From positions 1 through 41,674 of the forward strand of contig CAZXVW010000011.1 of assembly GCA_964644025.1 (NCBI GenBank): DNA of 41,674 nucleotides, written 5' to 3'. Positions within the stretch are counted from its first letter, which is position 1, and every line of letters begins with the position of its first letter. Positions 30,980 through 39,106 of the stretch are shown here, piece after piece. The stretch is from CAZXVW01 sp964644025. GTDB lineage: Bacteria > Acidobacteriota > Terriglobia > Bryobacterales > Bryobacteraceae. The notes under the pieces are model-generated. The model worked only from the letters and a program-made list of their open reading frames with translations. It made no database searches and was not told where the DNA came from. Position numbers and translations under genes: made by a program.

Positions 30980-31683
30980 GAATCACCTCCGCCGGAGCGG
31001 TCCTTGGAGGCGCTGGACTGGGAACGCCGCGCGTAGAGCAGATAGGCGCCGAACACGATCAAGAGCACGGGCCAGTACGGGATCACCCGGTAAAGCTGGA
31101 TGACATTCAGGTTGATCAGCAAAAAGAATACACCTCCGGCGATGAGCACAACGGGGCCGACGAAGGAGCCGGCCGCGGCATTTTTCAATGGAATCAAGCT
31201 GGAGAACTCGTCCACCGGCTCGCCGCGCAACCGCTTCTTCACCGTATGGTAGGCTTCGAAAGCCATGTAGAAGATCCAGACGCTGAGAAGCATTCCAAAC
31301 AGCGGTTCAAAGCCCGCCGCGGCGCCCGAGCTCAGGATGCTGACCAGGAGCCCGAAGATGACCACGTGGACCAGACCCTTGGCGTACTGGGCGTTGTAAA
31401 TGGCGCCGACACCGGGAATCAGACCCAGCAGAAAGGCGAGGGCCGGGGAGGTGCCGGCGGCTTCCGGTGGCGGCCCGGTCCACGGGGAGGGAGCCGGCGC
31501 AACCTCCGGCGCCGCGGCGACCGGCGCGGGAGCATGCTCGGGGCAGTAGATAACCCCATCGACGGAACGAATCTCGGCTTTCGCCAAGCCCCTCCCGCAG
31601 ACGCGGCAATAAGCAGCCGGCTTCGTCTGTGCTCCGGTGTCATTTCTGTCGGGGGCTTCATTGGTGTTCATCTCTTCACTCAT
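30976..31683 (-). CDS. Zinc-ribbon/B-box plus LiaF-like membrane protein
   Basis: The 235-residue protein begins with a soluble part containing YCRVCGRGLAKAEIRSVDG and YCPEH (a CxxC...CxxH zinc site, B-box-like), then a Pro/Ala-rich linker and four hydrophobic segments: LAFLLGLIPGVGAIYNAQYAKGL, IFGLLVSILSSGA, LLSVWIFYMAFEAY, and the paired VVLIAGGVFFLLINL and YWPVLLIVFGAYLL. The last pair matches the LiaF-type repeat in the next two genes. ATG 31683 follows AGGAG; the longer open frame to 31878 lacks support. Function unknown; it may sense or relay envelope state. Confidence 0.75.
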   Translation of the reverse strand: MSEEMNTNEAPDRNDTGAQTKPAAYCRVCGRGLAKAEIRSVDGVIYCPEHAPAPVAAAPEVAPAPSPWTGPPPEAAGTSPALAFLLGLIPGVGAIYNAQYAKGLVHVVIFGLLVSILSSGAAAGFEPLFGMLLSVWIFYMAFEAYHTVKKRLRGEPVDEFSSLIPLKNAAAGSFVGPVVLIAGGVFFLLINLNVIQLYRVIPYWPVLLIVFGAYLLYARRSQSSASKDRSGGGDS

Positions 31684-31706
31684 TGCAGTCACTCCTCTCA
31701 CTCGGG

Positions 31707-32309
31707 CTACGGGCCTCCCTGACTGGTGGCAGGAACCTCCGCTGGCGGCCGGGTCCCGGTGGCGGGGACGCCGGGCGGGACGGTGGAGGGCTGATCCTCC
31801 TCCGACCATTCGCTGAGCCGGGTCTGAATCTCGTAGACGACTCGCAAGCTCTCGTAATACTTGACCGCCCGGTCCCAACTGCGGTGGAGGCGGTTGTCGA
31901 GCGTCTTTAAAACCCTCGCCGGATTCAGGTCCGCTGGTTCGAGATGCCGACCCGAGATGCCGGTGAACCTCGCCAGCAGCGAGAACGACAAGATGGTCAT
32001 CGCCATTCCCATGGCAAAGCGGGGCTGCAACACGGGCTGCATCCAGCGGCTCACAAAGGCGCGCCAGCCTTTTCCGGATTCCGCAGCCTCGCGGGGCGGT
32101 ACCTGGAACAGAAGCCGCGTGACCAGCTCACCAGGTGGTTCCACTGGAGGGGCCATCTTCATGAACTTCACTGCGGCGGCGGCGTCCCTCGCCGTCTCCG
32201 CACAGGCAGCGCAGCCGGCCAGATGCGCCTCGACGGCGGCCTTCTGTTCGCCGTCCAGGGTTCCGTCGACGTAGTCGCAGAGCAACGCTTCCAATTCCAC
32301 GCACGTCAT
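31707..32309 (-). CDS. Anti-sigma factor with zinc-finger (zf-HC2) and one TM segment
   Basis: This 200-residue protein has an N-terminal zf-HC2 motif, LLCDYVDGTLDGEQKAAVEAHLAGCAACAE, whose His and Cys residues (H.. CxxC) fit ZAS-type anti-sigma factors. One membrane segment follows (MGMAMTILSFSLLARF), then a periplasmic tail. It directly follows the ECF sigma gene and should hold that sigma factor at the membrane until a signal arrives. The CHCC core is slightly atypical but adequate. Confidence 0.87.
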   Translation of the reverse strand: MTCVELEALLCDYVDGTLDGEQKAAVEAHLAGCAACAETARDAAAAVKFMKMAPPVEPPGELVTRLLFQVPPREAAESGKGWRAFVSRWMQPVLQPRFAMGMAMTILSFSLLARFTGISGRHLEPADLNPARVLKTLDNRLHRSWDRAVKYYESLRVVYEIQTRLSEWSEEDQPSTVPPGVPATGTRPPAEVPATSQGGP

Positions 32310-32331
32310 CGCACTGCACCCCGCGGAGAGT

Positions 32332-33009
32332 TCAAATTACCACCTTCCGCTTCCGTAAGATACGGGCCAATTCGCTCCTGGCCCGGTTGAGCCTGGACTT
32401 GACGGTACCTTCGGGCACGTTCAAGACCTGGGCGATTTCTCGATACTCCAATTCCTCCAGATCCCGCAGGATCACGGTTTCTCTCAGCTCCGGCGACAAC
32501 TTCTGCAATGCCGCCTGGAGGATCTCACCGGCTTCGCGTCCGGCCAGCAGCGCGTCGGTCCGGGACCCGAGCGAAGCCTTCTCCTCCAGAAGCGGCAGTT
32601 GGTCCTCGATGGAGTCCGTGGAACGGTCCATCTTGCCACGCCGGTAGTGATCGATCAGCAGGTTTCTCGTCAGCCGGGCCAGCCAAACGACAAAGGTGCC
32701 CTGGCCGGAACGAAAGCTCTTCAGATTCCGGAACACCCGCAGGAAGACCTCCTGAGTGATGTCTTCCGCCTCGGTGTGGTTATTGGTAAAACGGAGGCAG
32801 ATGGCGAACACGCGCCGGGTGTGGGTTCTGACAAGCTCTTCCCAGGCGGCCTCGCCACCCTTCAAGCAACGCTCAACGAGCTTGGCGTCCGGATCCAAGG
32901 TCCTTCCCAAAACGTGCCGGCAACCAGGCGAGGCGGGAGGGGTCCACGCACTGACTACCGTCTGTGGCCTCATCGTTGCTAACGGAACCGCTGTGACCAT
33001 GGCCGCCAT
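32332..33009 (-). CDS. ECF-family RNA polymerase sigma factor
   Basis: The 225-residue protein has sigma region 2 (AICLRFTNNHTEAEDITQEVFLRVFRNLKSFRSGQGTFVVWLARLTRNLLIDHYRR) and region 4 (LSPELRETVILRDLEELEYREIAQVLNVPEGTVKSRLNRARSELARIL). The N-terminal 40 residues are not conserved. ATG 33009 is preceded by AGGTG; ATG 33000 or 32973 is possible. It leads the operon sigma-antisigma-three membrane proteins, a typical envelope-stress arrangement. I did not find a convincing autoregulated ECF promoter upstream. Confidence 0.93.
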   Translation of the reverse strand: MAAMVTAVPLATMRPQTVVSAWTPPASPGCRHVLGRTLDPDAKLVERCLKGGEAAWEELVRTHTRRVFAICLRFTNNHTEAEDITQEVFLRVFRNLKSFRSGQGTFVVWLARLTRNLLIDHYRRGKMDRSTDSIEDQLPLLEEKASLGSRTDALLAGREAGEILQAALQKLSPELRETVILRDLEELEYREIAQVLNVPEGTVKSRLNRARSELARILRKRKVVI

Positions 33010-33347
33010 ATTTCACCTGGGAATTGGGTCCGGCGCCTCGAGGAACGGGATAGCCCGTCCCCCGCAGTGCCGAATTCAACTTCCAATAAAGGGAACGACG
33101 ATTTATCATAAGAAGTTCATTGGAAACACGCGGGGTGAGCCGGCTATCCCGCTCACCGGGAGGGGGCAGCGTGCCTGGCTCCCGCGCGGAGACTTTTCCG
33201 CTCTTCCCGCCGGCAGCGGCCATCAAGGGCACAGATTCCATTCTAGCCTTGATCGGCGGCGGAAGAACGCTCTTTCGATGGTGACGCCACCCGGCCGGAC
33301 GATGGCTGCTGAGCCGTGATGCCCGTCAGGGCTGATGGAGGAACAAG
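33010..33347. other. Divergent intergenic region without recognised elements
   Basis: This roughly 340-base stretch separates the ECF sigma gene from the flippase-like gene. A TATGAT on the minus strand near 33108 could be a -10 but has no matching -35 at standard spacing. A GAACTT near 33114-33119 (minus) is not followed by an ECF-like -10 at usual distance. No small gene is supported. Confidence 0.4.
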
Positions 33348-33383
33348 ATCATCGAGACAAAGCATAGCAAGCGCAGGCTGGGC

Positions 33384-34403
33384 TTGGTGTTCCTTCTGAT
33401 CGTGGCCGGCGCCGCCATCGCCTACCTGATCCAACGATGGCGGGACCTGGGTTTTCAATGGGGGGAGTTCGCCCGGACGCTGCAGCACGTCGACGGCTGG
33501 TGGGTCCTTACGGCCGCTTGCTTTTCCTTGCTGACTTACGTCGGCAGGGCCTTGCGCTGGCAGGTGCTGATGCGGCCAGTAAAATGTGACGCTGGCTTCA
33601 AGAACCTGTTTTCGGCAACCGTGATCGGCTTCACCGCACTGGTGCTTTTCGGCCGCGCGGGCGAGCTGGTGCGACCTTACCTGATAGCCGTGAAGGAGAA
33701 AGTTCCGTTCTCCTCCCAGATCGCCGCCTGGCTGCTGGAGCGCATTTTCGACGTGCTGACGGCGCTGCTGATTTTCGGCTTCGCCCTGAGCCGGGTCCAC
33801 ACCTCCGGGGCGAATGTGGGGCCGAACCTGCGCTGGGTGTTGCGGGTGGGAGGATCGGCGGCCGGGATTTTGGGGGTGCTGGCCCTGGCTCTTCTGGTGG
33901 CGCTAAGCTGGTTTTCCTCGGCTATGAGAACGCGGCTATTGGAATCGCTCCGATTTCTTCCGGAGCCTTCGCGCCGGCGAGTCGAGGAGATCGTGGTGGC
34001 CTTCACGGAGGGGGTGGGGTGCGCGCGGAGCAGGAGCATTTTGTACCCGCTGGCGTTCTATAGTCTGCTGGAGTGGGCGCTGATCATCGGGGCCTACGAA
34101 TGCCTGTTCCGGGCGTTGCCGGCCACTGCCCCGCTCGGTTTCACTGATGTGGTTATTTTTGTGGGGTTTGCGGCATTCGGAGCCGTGGTTCAAATCCCCG
34201 GAGTCGGTGGGGGCGTCCAGGTGGTGGCGGTGGTCGTCCTCACTGAGTTGTTCGGAATGAGCCTGGAGGTTTCCGGGGGCATGGCGCTGCTGATCTGGTT
34301 CACTACGTTTGTAGTTGTTGTCCCAGTCGGGGTGTTGTTGGCGTTCCGCGAAGGGATCAACTGGCAAAAGCTGCGAAGCATAGAGAAAGAGGCTTCCTTA
34401 TGA
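33384..34403 (+). CDS. Lysylphosphatidylglycerol synthase TM-region / flippase-like membrane protein
   Basis: The 339-residue protein (from GTG 33384) is a multi-spanning membrane protein of the LPG_synthase_TM (UPF0104-like) family. It has RALRWQVLMRP, LVLFGRAGELVRPYLIA, WLLERIFDVLTALLIF and GFAAFGAVVQIPGVGGGVQ, all family hallmarks, and about eight TM helices. Members flip or handle lipids. The first helix would be nearly at the N-terminus with this start. An upstream ATC at 33348 has GGAGG six bases before it and would add IETKHSKRRLGL, the basic stretch usually found before the first helix, so the true start may be that rare codon. The stop overlaps nrdR by ATGA. Confidence 0.82.
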   Translation: MVFLLIVAGAAIAYLIQRWRDLGFQWGEFARTLQHVDGWWVLTAACFSLLTYVGRALRWQVLMRPVKCDAGFKNLFSATVIGFTALVLFGRAGELVRPYLIAVKEKVPFSSQIAAWLLERIFDVLTALLIFGFALSRVHTSGANVGPNLRWVLRVGGSAAGILGVLALALLVALSWFSSAMRTRLLESLRFLPEPSRRRVEEIVVAFTEGVGCARSRSILYPLAFYSLLEWALIIGAYECLFRALPATAPLGFTDVVIFVGFAAFGAVVQIPGVGGGVQVVAVVVLTELFGMSLEVSGGMALLIWFTTFVVVVPVGVLLAFREGINWQKLRSIEKEASL

Positions 34404-34861
34404 TTTGCCCGTTTTGTGGTTACCGGCGCGACCGGGTGATCGATTCCCGGGAGAGCAGGGAGGGTGACCTCATCCGGCGCCGGCGGCAATGTCTTTCCTG
34501 CAAGAGGAGGTTTACGACCTACGAGCGGATTGACGAGATCCCATACATGGTCATCAAGAAAGACGGCCGGAGGGAGAAGTTCGACCGGCAGAAGGTTCTG
34601 AACGGACTGTTGCGGGCTTGCGAGAAGCGGCCTGTGAGCATGGCAAGTCTGGCCAAGCTGGTTGACGAGGTGGAAGCCCGTCTTACGGAGAATCCGGACC
34701 GTGAGATTAGCACCACGGATATAGGAGAAATACTGGTAGATCGCCTCCGTGGTTTGGATAAGGTGGCCTACGTTCGGTTCGCGTCGGTGTACCGGGACTT
34801 CCAGGACGTCGAAGCATTCTTTTCCGAAGTCAAGAAACTGATGCGGAAGAAACGGTCCTGA
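34400..34861 (+). CDS. nrdR: Transcriptional repressor NrdR
   Basis: The 153-residue protein has the zinc ribbon MICPFCGYRRDRVIDSRESREGDLIRRRRQCLSCKRRFTTYER followed by an ATP-cone (VIKKDGRREKFDRQKVLNGLLRACEKRPVS). It senses dATP/ATP and represses ribonucleotide reductase genes. Length is normal. It is coupled by ATGA overlap to the upstream membrane protein gene. Confidence 0.97.
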   Translation: MICPFCGYRRDRVIDSRESREGDLIRRRRQCLSCKRRFTTYERIDEIPYMVIKKDGRREKFDRQKVLNGLLRACEKRPVSMASLAKLVDEVEARLTENPDREISTTDIGEILVDRLRGLDKVAYVRFASVYRDFQDVEAFFSEVKKLMRKKRS

Positions 34862-34948
34862 GGTGGTTTGCGGCGGGCCGGGGAGGAGCCGAGGAGGCCC
34901 GGCTAACTGAAACCTGAACCGATCTGGTGCATCTTTGTAAACAGGGAG

Positions 34949-34977
34949 TTAACTTTGCCCGGTGTTGGTGCTATAAT
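34949..34977 (+). promoter_or_regulatory. Extended -10 promoter of rpoD
   Basis: TTAACT (34949-34954), exactly 17 bases, then a perfect TATAAT (34972-34977) preceded by TGC (extended -10). Transcription should start near 34984, giving a leader of about 120 bases before the GTG start of rpoD. Confidence 0.8.
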
Positions 34978-35057
34978 GAGGTGGAGAACAGCCGGTGTGG
35001 TGTGTCCCCTGAGATCGGCAGTGACCAGATTTCCAAATTCTTGACAACCCTGGACCA

Positions 35058-35081
35058 GGCGGAGGTTTGCGAGGCTCCGCC
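35058..35081 (+). promoter_or_regulatory. Hairpin in the rpoD leader
   Basis: GGCGGAG (35058-35064) and CTCCGCC (35075-35081) form a perfect 7-pair stem with a 10-base loop, ending 7 bases before the Shine-Dalgarno-like AAGGTGA. A competing CCTGG-A-CCAGG repeat overlaps its left side, so the leader could switch between two folds. Any role is speculative. Confidence 0.3.
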
Positions 35082-35102
35082 AACAGGGAAGGTGATTCAC
35101 CC

Positions 35103-36638
35103 GTGGACGAATTTGAAGATCAGTACATAGCTGATAGTAATCAGCCGCTGAGTCTTCCGTTTGACGAAGACTCGGACTTCTTCCACCCGGAGGAGGTCCA
35201 CGACAGCGACAGTTTTCAGCCTGCTCAGCAGGCGGAAGAGTCGATATACACCGACGACCCAGTACGCGTGTATCTGCGGGAAATGGGTGCGGTCCCTCTG
35301 CTGACCCGCCGGGGTGAGGTCGAGCTTGCGCGCCGCATGGAGCGGGGCAAGCTGCGAATGCAGAAGGCGATGAGCCGTTCGGCGCTGGTGCAGATGATGG
35401 TGGCCGGCTACGCCGAACAGATCAAGAAAGGCTCGGAAGCAATCGACTCGTTCGTTGAACTCTGCCACGAGGCTGAGGAAGGCGCGGAAGCTGTTGAAAA
35501 ACAACGGGCAGAAATCCGCCAGCGGTTCTCCGAGCTGCTGACGCTGGACAAGAAACTTCATCAGATCACTGACAAGCTGGCGGCGATTCCATTGAGCAAC
35601 AAGAGGAGCCGGCGGCACTGGGAAGGCAAACTGGCGCGGTGCCGGGTTCAGATTTCGAAAATCATCCGGTGGATCCCGTTTCACCCGGTCTACTGGAAGC
35701 AATTTGGCCGGGAGATCGAGCGAGCCTGCGAGGAACTTTCCCACCTGGATGCTGAGCTGCGCCGGGTCGAGGAGCGTGGCGGGCCGGGTTCGCAGAACCG
35801 GGTCCGCGAACTTCGCCGGGAGATCCGAAAACGGGAAGCGGCCGCTGGCACAACGCTGGCGGAGCTGCGTCACAGCCTGGCCGTGATCCGGATGGGTGAG
35901 CGCGTGGCGGAGCAGGCCAAGAAGGATTTGGTGGAGGCGAATCTCCGGCTCGTGGTTTCCGTGGCCAAGAAGTACGTGAACCGCGGGCTGCACCTGCTGG
36001 ATCTCATTCAGGAGGGCAACATCGGGCTGATGCGGGCCGCCGACAAGTTCGAGTATCGCCGGGGTTACAAGTTCTCCACCTATGCCACGTGGTGGATCCG
36101 CCAGGCGATCACCCGGGCCATTGCGGACCAGTCGCGAACGATCCGGATCCCGGTGCACATGAACGAGAGCATGAACAAGTTCTTGCGTGCAACGCGGGAG
36201 CTCGAAAAGGAGCTGGGACGTGTTCCCAGCAACGAGGACATCGGGCGGCGGATGGATATCCCGGTCGAGAAGGTTCAGAAGCTGAAAACGATCTCGCGAG
36301 ATCCGGTTTCGCTGGAGACGCCGGTGGGCCGGGATGGCGAGTCCGCTCTGGGCGACTTGATCGAGGATCGTTGGGTCGGCTCCCCGGTGGACACCGTCAT
36401 TGACACGAACGTTCGCGACGAGACGGCGAACATTCTGAAAACCCTTTCTCCGAAAGAAGAAAAGGTCATTCGCCTCCGGTTCGGTATCGGGTGCGAGCGG
36501 GAGCACACGCTGGAAGAAATCGGTCAGGAATTTGACGTGACCCGGGAGCGCATCCGCCAGATCGAAGCCAAGGCGTTGCGCCAACTCCGTTCTCCGGAGC
36601 GCGCCAGGCATCTCCGCGCCCTCTTGGCGGCGAGATAA
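35103..36638 (+). CDS. rpoD: Principal RNA polymerase sigma factor RpoD
   Basis: The 511-residue protein is a group 1 sigma-70. Region 1.2 is DDPVRVYLREMGAVPLLTRRGEVELARRME. A non-conserved helical insert follows (about residues 95-270). Region 2 has NLRLVVSVAKKYVNRGLHLLDLIQEGNIGLMRAADKFEYRRGYKFSTYATWWIRQAITRAIADQSRTIRIPVHM. Regions 3 and 4 end with VTRERIRQIEAKALRQLRSP. The chosen start is GTG 35103 with AAGGTGA upstream; a TTG at 35067 in the same frame has less support. There is no long acidic region 1.1 beyond a short Asp/Glu-rich N-terminus. An intrinsic terminator follows. Confidence 0.95.
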   Translation: MDEFEDQYIADSNQPLSLPFDEDSDFFHPEEVHDSDSFQPAQQAEESIYTDDPVRVYLREMGAVPLLTRRGEVELARRMERGKLRMQKAMSRSALVQMMVAGYAEQIKKGSEAIDSFVELCHEAEEGAEAVEKQRAEIRQRFSELLTLDKKLHQITDKLAAIPLSNKRSRRHWEGKLARCRVQISKIIRWIPFHPVYWKQFGREIERACEELSHLDAELRRVEERGGPGSQNRVRELRREIRKREAAAGTTLAELRHSLAVIRMGERVAEQAKKDLVEANLRLVVSVAKKYVNRGLHLLDLIQEGNIGLMRAADKFEYRRGYKFSTYATWWIRQAITRAIADQSRTIRIPVHMNESMNKFLRATRELEKELGRVPSNEDIGRRMDIPVEKVQKLKTISRDPVSLETPVGRDGESALGDLIEDRWVGSPVDTVIDTNVRDETANILKTLSPKEEKVIRLRFGIGCEREHTLEEIGQEFDVTRERIRQIEAKALRQLRSPERARHLRALLAAR

Positions 36639-36658
36639 ACCTTTTCCTCCCGTGGAAG

Positions 36659-36689
36659 GCCGGGGCACGGCAACTGCCCCGGCTTTTTT
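36659..36689 (+). terminator. Intrinsic terminator of rpoD
   Basis: GCCGGGGCA (36659-36667) pairs perfectly with TGCCCCGGC (36675-36683) around a 7-base loop, followed at once by six Ts. It starts 20 bases after the rpoD stop. Confidence 0.93.
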
Positions 36690-36851
36690 CTGCCCTGCCG
36701 GGCACTGGCAAGCCGGGGGGGAGGTTGACTGCGATCCGGAGGCCAGACCCTCACGCTTACGACTCCGGAACCCTGGCCAGCAGAGGGAACTTTAGCCACA
36801 CCAACGACTTATCGCCGGATGCCAGATTCCTCGGCGGGGGAGGAGAAGAGA

Positions 36852-37649
36852 TTATTGTTGGCCGAACGCGCTGAGCGAAGCGTGATGGTTCACCGGTCCG
36901 GCCCCGTGACCAAGCCCGGGATTCGACCGGATGGCAGTCGTCAGAAAGCGCTTGGCATGGGCGATGGCCTCGAAGAGGGACCAGCCCCGGGCCAGCCCCG
37001 CGGCAATGGCCGCCGAGTAAGTGCAGCCGGTGCCGTGCGTATGGGGCGTGTCAATGCGAGGGCCGCTGTATTCCCGCCACCCGCCGGGCGCGAGGAGGTA
37101 ATCAGTAGCGGCCCCGCTGGAATGTCCGCCCTTAACCAGAACGGCCTTGGCTCCCATCTCGCGTAAACGCTCGGCTGCTTTCCGCATGCCGGCGGCATCG
37201 CGAATCTTCATTCCGGCGAGTTCTTGGGCCTCGGGAATGTTTGGCGTCACAAGCGCGGCCGTTGGCAAGAGAAGCTCGCGGAGAGCGGTAACGGCTTCGG
37301 CGGAAAGGAGCCGCGCGCCGTGCTTGCTGATCATGACCGGGTCTACCACCAGCGGGAAGTCGAACGCGGTAGCGGCATGGGCGACCGCCGTGACGACTTC
37401 CACGTTGCCCAAAGCTCCGGTCTTGGCGGCCGCCGGGGGAATGTCTTCGAGCACGGCCTCGAGCTGCTCGACAACCAACTCTGGGTCCACGCATTCGACC
37501 CGCCGCAGGCGGAGCGTGTTCTGGACCGTGAGGAGCGTGACGACGGCCTCGCCATAGACGCCGAACTGGTGGAAGGTCTTCAGGTCCGCCTGAATGCCGG
37601 CTCCCCCGCTGGGATCCGACCCCGCTATGGTCAACGCCACCGGCCTCAT
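36852..37649 (-). CDS. thiD: Hydroxymethylpyrimidine/phosphomethylpyrimidine kinase ThiD
   Basis: The 265-residue ribokinase-like protein phosphorylates HMP and HMP-P for thiamin synthesis. It has IAGSDPSGGAGIQADLKTF, VVTLLTVQNT, VDPVMISKHGARLL, LVTPNIPEAQELAG, VLVKGGH and the GTGCTYSAAIAAGLA anion hole. The tail GLGHGAGPVNH is typical. The start ATG has no Shine-Dalgarno sequence, and TGTAAT lies at -12 to -7, so the mRNA may be leaderless. No TPP riboswitch is visible upstream. It is the second thiamin gene in the window, about 31 kb from thi4. Confidence 0.94.
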   Translation of the reverse strand: MRPVALTIAGSDPSGGAGIQADLKTFHQFGVYGEAVVTLLTVQNTLRLRRVECVDPELVVEQLEAVLEDIPPAAAKTGALGNVEVVTAVAHAATAFDFPLVVDPVMISKHGARLLSAEAVTALRELLLPTAALVTPNIPEAQELAGMKIRDAAGMRKAAERLREMGAKAVLVKGGHSSGAATDYLLAPGGWREYSGPRIDTPHTHGTGCTYSAAIAAGLARGWSLFEAIAHAKRFLTTAIRSNPGLGHGAGPVNHHASLSAFGQQ

Positions 37650-37729
37650 ACGTCCATTACAACACCAGCAGGAGAACCGCGGATTTCCGGACGGGAGAGG
37701 GGGCGGCCCGCGACCGGTCGAACGGTGAG

Positions 37730-39106
37730 CTACCGGAGTGTTACGTGATAAGCCTCAGCCGGGCCGGCGCTGTTGGTGAACTGCACATCAACCGAGCCGA
37801 GCAACGATGCGTCGCCGGCGACCGGGAACGCCGCCACCAGAGAGAAGAGGCCGCCGAATTCCGCCCCGGCGAAATACTGGCGAAACGGTTCGGTCACGTC
37901 GGCGCGGATGGGCTCAGCGGTGAGCGGACGGCCGGTGGTATCGAAAAAGCGAAACGCGATTTGGCTGGCCGAACGGGTGTTGTCAAAACCGATGATCTTG
38001 AGCTCCAGCCCGGTTGACGTGGGGCGGGATTCACCGGAAGTGATTATGACCGGCGTGGGGGCGATGGCGACCGAAGCCTGCTCGCGGCGGTCGCCGAGTT
38101 CCACCGTGAACGTGATGGTTCCGGCGGTGGTGCCGGTTTGGAAAACGGCCTGCCGCTCACCGGCCAGCAAGGTCGCCGTCTCACCTTGCTGAACGGCCAG
38201 GGGGATGGTACGCGAGCCGGTCGCCAGGAACTGAACCGCCGGGTCGTCCCCAGCGCCTTCGATTACCGGCTCGAAGCTCATGCGCACCTGGCCCGCGCCC
38301 GAAGCCGGAGAAGGCAGGGGCAGGCGCACCGTGATTGTCCCTTGCTGGCCGCTAGTGAAGGTCTGCGGCTCGAGATGAATCTCCGGCGCCGGGTACGGGG
38401 GATGGAGCCCGACGCCTTCCAGCACGAAGATGCGCTGGTTCAGAACCAGGTTGGCCCGATGGATGCCGGCGGAGTCCGGCTGGAAGGTGATGGTGAAAGA
38501 GATCGACGTCTCCGGCGCCAGCGAGAACGGAGCTGCTGGAAGATCTTCCAGGTGAAACTGTCCGCTGTCGATGGCGAGGGCGGAAACCGCCAGCTCCTTG
38601 CTGGACGGGTTTTCCAGCAAGAAGCGCCGCGAGGAACGAGAATCCCGTTCCACTCTTCCGAACACAACTGTGTCGCCAGAACTCAGGCGCCGGAAGCCGG
38701 CGCTTTCTTCCACCGAGAGGGAGACGGTGGGCGGCGACGAGCCGAAGATCATCGTGTAGGAATCATTGATGCGCAGCGTGCCACTGTAGGAACCGAAGCC
38801 CGTGGGCCGGAAGCGCACGCGGAAATCCACGTTGGTTCCTGCGGCGACGACATAAGGTGTGGATGGGTGCCCCTCCAAGCTGAATCCCTGGCCGGTGACG
38901 CGGAGGCGCTCGAGCGTGATCGCAGCGTCCCCGATGTTTCTGATCCGTAGTGGCGTGTCCCGGAAGTCTCCGGTGGGCACCGAGCCGAACTCGAGCGGTC
39001 CCGTCAATGGCTCCTCTACGCCGGAGGCAGGGTGGAGATATAGCTGCAACTGAGCCGCCGCGCCGGCGGCCAGCAGCAATGCCAGCGTCATGGTGCGGAC
39101 CATCAT
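37730..39106 (-). CDS. Secreted choice-of-anchor D (ASH-type) domain protein
   Basis: The 458-residue protein has a signal peptide (MTLALLLAAGAAAQ). Residues about 22-115 are one choice-of-anchor D/ASH beta-sandwich (LEFGSVPTGDFRDTPLRIRNIGDAAITLERLRVTG), and a second copy covers about 125-215 (VVFGRVERDSRSSRRFLLENPSSKELAVSAL). A different all-beta region follows (about 220-458). The ATG overlaps the stop of the upstream gene (ATGA). The frame stays open to 39406 but the signal peptide fixes the start. It is probably a cell-surface or periplasmic structural or binding protein; its function is unknown. Confidence 0.75.
   Translation of the reverse strand: MMVRTMTLALLLAAGAAAQLQLYLHPASGVEEPLTGPLEFGSVPTGDFRDTPLRIRNIGDAAITLERLRVTGQGFSLEGHPSTPYVVAAGTNVDFRVRFRPTGFGSYSGTLRINDSYTMIFGSSPPTVSLSVEESAGFRRLSSGDTVVFGRVERDSRSSRRFLLENPSSKELAVSALAIDSGQFHLEDLPAAPFSLAPETSISFTITFQPDSAGIHRANLVLNQRIFVLEGVGLHPPYPAPEIHLEPQTFTSGQQGTITVRLPLPSPASGAGQVRMSFEPVIEGAGDDPAVQFLATGSRTIPLAVQQGETATLLAGERQAVFQTGTTAGTITFTVELGDRREQASVAIAPTPVIITSGESRPTSTGLELKIIGFDNTRSASQIAFRFFDTTGRPLTAEPIRADVTEPFRQYFAGAEFGGLFSLVAAFPVAGDASLLGSVDVQFTNSAGPAEAYHVTLR

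Noticed and set aside
33100..33125. GAACTT upstream of the ECF sigma gene as an autoregulated ECF promoter.
   Set aside because: The possible CGTC -10 is only about 12 bases downstream, shorter than the usual 16-17 spacing.
35041..35046. TTGACA in the rpoD leader as a second promoter.
   Set aside because: No -10 element lies 15-19 bases downstream, and the upstream TTAACT-TATAAT promoter is much better.
35097..36668. A 523-codon open frame antisense to rpoD.
   Set aside because: It mirrors the rpoD reading frame, has no ribosome site or recognisable domain, and covers only rpoD's length.
36659..36689. rpoD terminator acting also on the leftward thiD transcript.
   Set aside because: On the minus strand the stem is not followed by a T-tract.
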